A DNA stretch of 50,908 bases from assembly GCF_003999195.1 (NCBI RefSeq), contig NZ_RJVR01000204.1:1-50908 (forward strand). Reading direction: 5' to 3'. The position numbers were made by a program, and so were the translations under genes. The first letter of the stretch is position 1. Each line of letters opens with the position of its first letter. This document shows positions 49,705 to 50,908 of the stretch, one piece after another. The notes under the pieces were generated by a model. The model saw only the letters and a program-made list of their open reading frames with translations. It was not told the origin of the DNA and searched no databases. The DNA is from Streptomyces soli (GTDB lineage: Bacteria > Actinomycetota > Actinomycetes > Streptomycetales > Streptomycetaceae).

Positions 49705-49866
49705 CTCCCACCGAAGAGATCGGCACCGGCGCTGGTGACGGCAGCCTGACGGCAACCTCACGACCTACCAGGAGATCGTCCACCACGCTCCCCGGGCCGT
49801 CGCTGGGCCGTACGAGGGCAGCCAACGGCACACAACAATGACAACCGCCGACCGCTCCCCAGCAGA
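49705..49866. other. Spacer of uncertain content
   Basis: No gene is supported. Base composition drifts downward from the core level and no repeats are obvious. Confidence 0.4.
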
Positions 49867-50190
49867 TCAGAGGAACAGTCGGCGGTACGCCCGCAGGTCA
49901 ACGAACCGGCGTGTCACTTCTACGAGAACCGAGCAAACCCAACGCCGCAGCACACAACCTTGGCCGGCCTCAGGAGACGTCGGACCGCCAGCGTCGTGCT
50001 TGGCTGCGCGCTTCCTGAGACGCTTGAAGTCGGCGAGTTGGGCCAGCACGAAGACCGCCGACGTTTGTGTCGGGGGTGCCACATCCCCGAGCAGGCGCGC
50101 GTCGGAAGCACCTAGCGGAGACCATGCTCGTCTGCCGAGAGACTCAGACGCCGGGTTGCCGAGGTCATCTAACAGTCCCTGCTGTTGCAT
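49867..50190 (-). CDS. Possible gene of foreign codon use, 107 residues
   Basis: The frame starts MQQQGLLDDLGNPASESLGR with AAGG eight bases upstream and ends DLRAYRRLFL. Third positions are mixed (TCT, GCT, CAA, GTT, AGA), unlike the rest of the window, and codon 7 is TTA, the bldA-dependent leucine codon. I recognise no family. Either a small acquired gene or a chance frame in anomalous DNA; the possible plus-strand frames look worse. Confidence 0.35.
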   Translation of the reverse strand: MQQQGLLDDLGNPASESLGRRAWSPLGASDARLLGDVAPPTQTSAVFVLAQLADFKRLRKRAAKHDAGGPTSPEAGQGCVLRRWVCSVLVEVTRRFVDLRAYRRLFL

Positions 50191-50340
50191 GAGGTTTGCC
50201 TTGTGGCGGACCCAGAGGTCAACGTGCTACCGGCCCAGGTTTGGGGCTCCTATGCCGACTGTTACGCAAATATGCTTACGGCCATGCAAAAGGAGCTGGC
50301 TATCTGATCAAAGGTTCTAGGTGTATCGCGGAGATTAAGG

Positions 50341-50370
50341 TAGTCGGGACACCGTACGGAGTCCCGACTA
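50341..50370. terminator. Palindromic terminator
   Basis: TAGTCGGGAC (50341-50350) pairs perfectly with GTCCCGACTA (50361-50370). The loop carries a second small palindrome, CCGTACGG, so the whole 30 bases are almost self-complementary. It lies between the possible small gene and the Gly/Trp-repeat gene. Confidence 0.75.
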
Positions 50371-50484
50371 TTGGCTAGTACTGGATCTGCGTCAGTTGCA
50401 TTCCTGGCCTTGCCATAGGTTGCCCCCGCCTCTTCGAGGGATTTCGCAATCTTCTCGTTCGCCGGTTCCTCGTTTGGAGAAGGG

Positions 50485-50516
50485 TCCGGGTGCCCGACTT
50501 GCCTCGGGCACCCGGA
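50485..50516 (-). terminator. Terminator downstream of the Gly/Trp-repeat gene
   Basis: TCCGGGTGCCCGA (50485-50497) pairs perfectly with TCGGGCACCCGGA (50504-50516), 13 bp with a six-base loop, about 57 bases after the stop on the minus strand. Confidence 0.8.
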
Positions 50517-50572
50517 TCAAACAGCGGGAAACAGAAGCGTGCTAGTGGGTGGGTAGCACTGACCTCGGACTA

Positions 50573-50833
50573 TCACCAGCCCCAGCCACCACCCCAGCCC
50601 CAGCCCCAGCCACCACCCCAGCCCCAGCCGCCGCCCCAGCCGCCGCCCCAGCCCCAGCCCCAGTCGTCGCCCCAGCCCCAGCCGCCCCAGCCCGCGTTGT
50701 GGTGGGCAGTAACGACCGCGGTGGACGACGGGTGGGTGGTGGCCGCGCTGGCAACACCAGCCGAGGCACCGAGTGCCACGATAGGTGCCACGACAACAGC
50801 AGCGGCCAGACGCCTGATCTTTGACGCGCGCAT
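50573..50833 (-). CDS. Secreted Gly/Trp-repeat peptide
   Basis: The 86-residue preprotein has a classical signal peptide (MRASKIRRLAAAVVVAPIVA, cleavage near AASAA). A short Thr/Ser/His part follows, then a tail of about 40 residues made only of Gly and Trp with one DD. The tail alternates GWGW and GGGW units. After export it would be a small, very aromatic, glycine-rich peptide of unknown function. It is not a chaplin: it lacks their conserved pattern. The ATG at 50833 is preceded by AAGAGGAA. Confidence 0.75.
   Translation of the reverse strand: MRASKIRRLAAAVVVAPIVALGASAGVASAATTHPSSTAVVTAHHNAGWGGWGWGDDWGWGWGGGWGGGWGWGGGWGWGWGGGWGW
50576..50690. repeat. Low-complexity CCCCAGCC repeat coding Gly/Trp
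   Basis: The DNA consists of CCCCAGCC units interrupted by ACCACC or GCCGCC, in an irregular tandem order. It encodes the Gly/Trp tail and is prone to length change by slippage. Confidence 0.75.
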
Positions 50834-50908
50834 GATTCCTCTTCCCGGGGGTCGAGTATCGGATTCTCACGCCGGAGTGACCGGCGCTTCGCGCACCAGC
50901 CCTGCGCG

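Overview
The window is chromosomal DNA of a Streptomyces-like actinomycete. It has very high G+C, almost exclusively G/C third codon positions, frequent GTG starts, a dnaK-grpE-dnaJ-hspR operon with HAIR operators, an Lsr2 nucleoid protein, and tryptophan catabolism through kynurenine. Nearly everything up to about 47 kb is core chromosome. A near-perfect ParB-binding parS site at 25.46 kb suggests the window lies in the origin-proximal part of the chromosome.

Layout. 0.5-10.7 kb: purine biosynthesis (purL, purQ, purS, purC, purD), broken up by lsr2, three tRNA-Gly genes, a dimethylformamidase-like protein and a membrane protein resembling a dead M48 peptidase. 11.1-14.8 kb: a SLATT-type two-helix membrane protein, an unknown conserved protein, a GntR/FCD regulator and a class III aminotransferase. 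14.9-20.7 kb: purA, a degenerate diacylglycerol-kinase-like protein, a relic of an ABC-2 permease, a cytochrome P450 and a NarL-type two-component system. 20.8-23.7 kb: kynA-kynU-hydrolase, a compact tryptophan-to-anthranilate operon. 23.9-32.6 kb: a DUF3151 protein, fba, pyrE, an aldose epimerase, a membrane-anchored SRPBCC protein, a membrane spermidine-synthase-like protein, a DUF2617 protein, a Gly/His/Cys-repeat membrane peptide, a class I aminotransferase and a YbjN protein. 32.7-43.2 kb: the HspR regulon (clpB, dnaK-grpE-dnaJ-hspR) and an EtfD-like iron-sulfur membrane oxidoreductase. 43.2-46.8 kb: a DsbA-like lipoprotein, a secreted FG-GAP repeat protein and a Yip1-type membrane protein. 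47.3-50.9 kb: more accessory DNA, with an aldo/keto reductase divergent from a TetR regulator, a PH-domain gene broken by a 16-bp tandem duplication, an anomalous low-G+C stretch and a secreted Gly/Trp-repeat peptide.

The genes form several working units: de novo purine synthesis; tryptophan catabolism; the HspR chaperone regulon, with a HAIR operator before clpB and two before dnaK; and a probable fatty-acid electron-transfer step (EtfD). The most interesting signal is the first tRNA-Gly (4397-4468). It lacks the D-loop GG pair, has GTGC where the two neighbouring tRNAs have GTTC, and has a bulged T-stem. Those are marks of the non-proteinogenic glycyl-tRNAs that staphylococci use for cell-wall bridges, and Streptomyces peptidoglycan also carries a glycine bridge. 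Several decayed genes are visible (17.2, 36.0, 45.8 and 49.4 kb).
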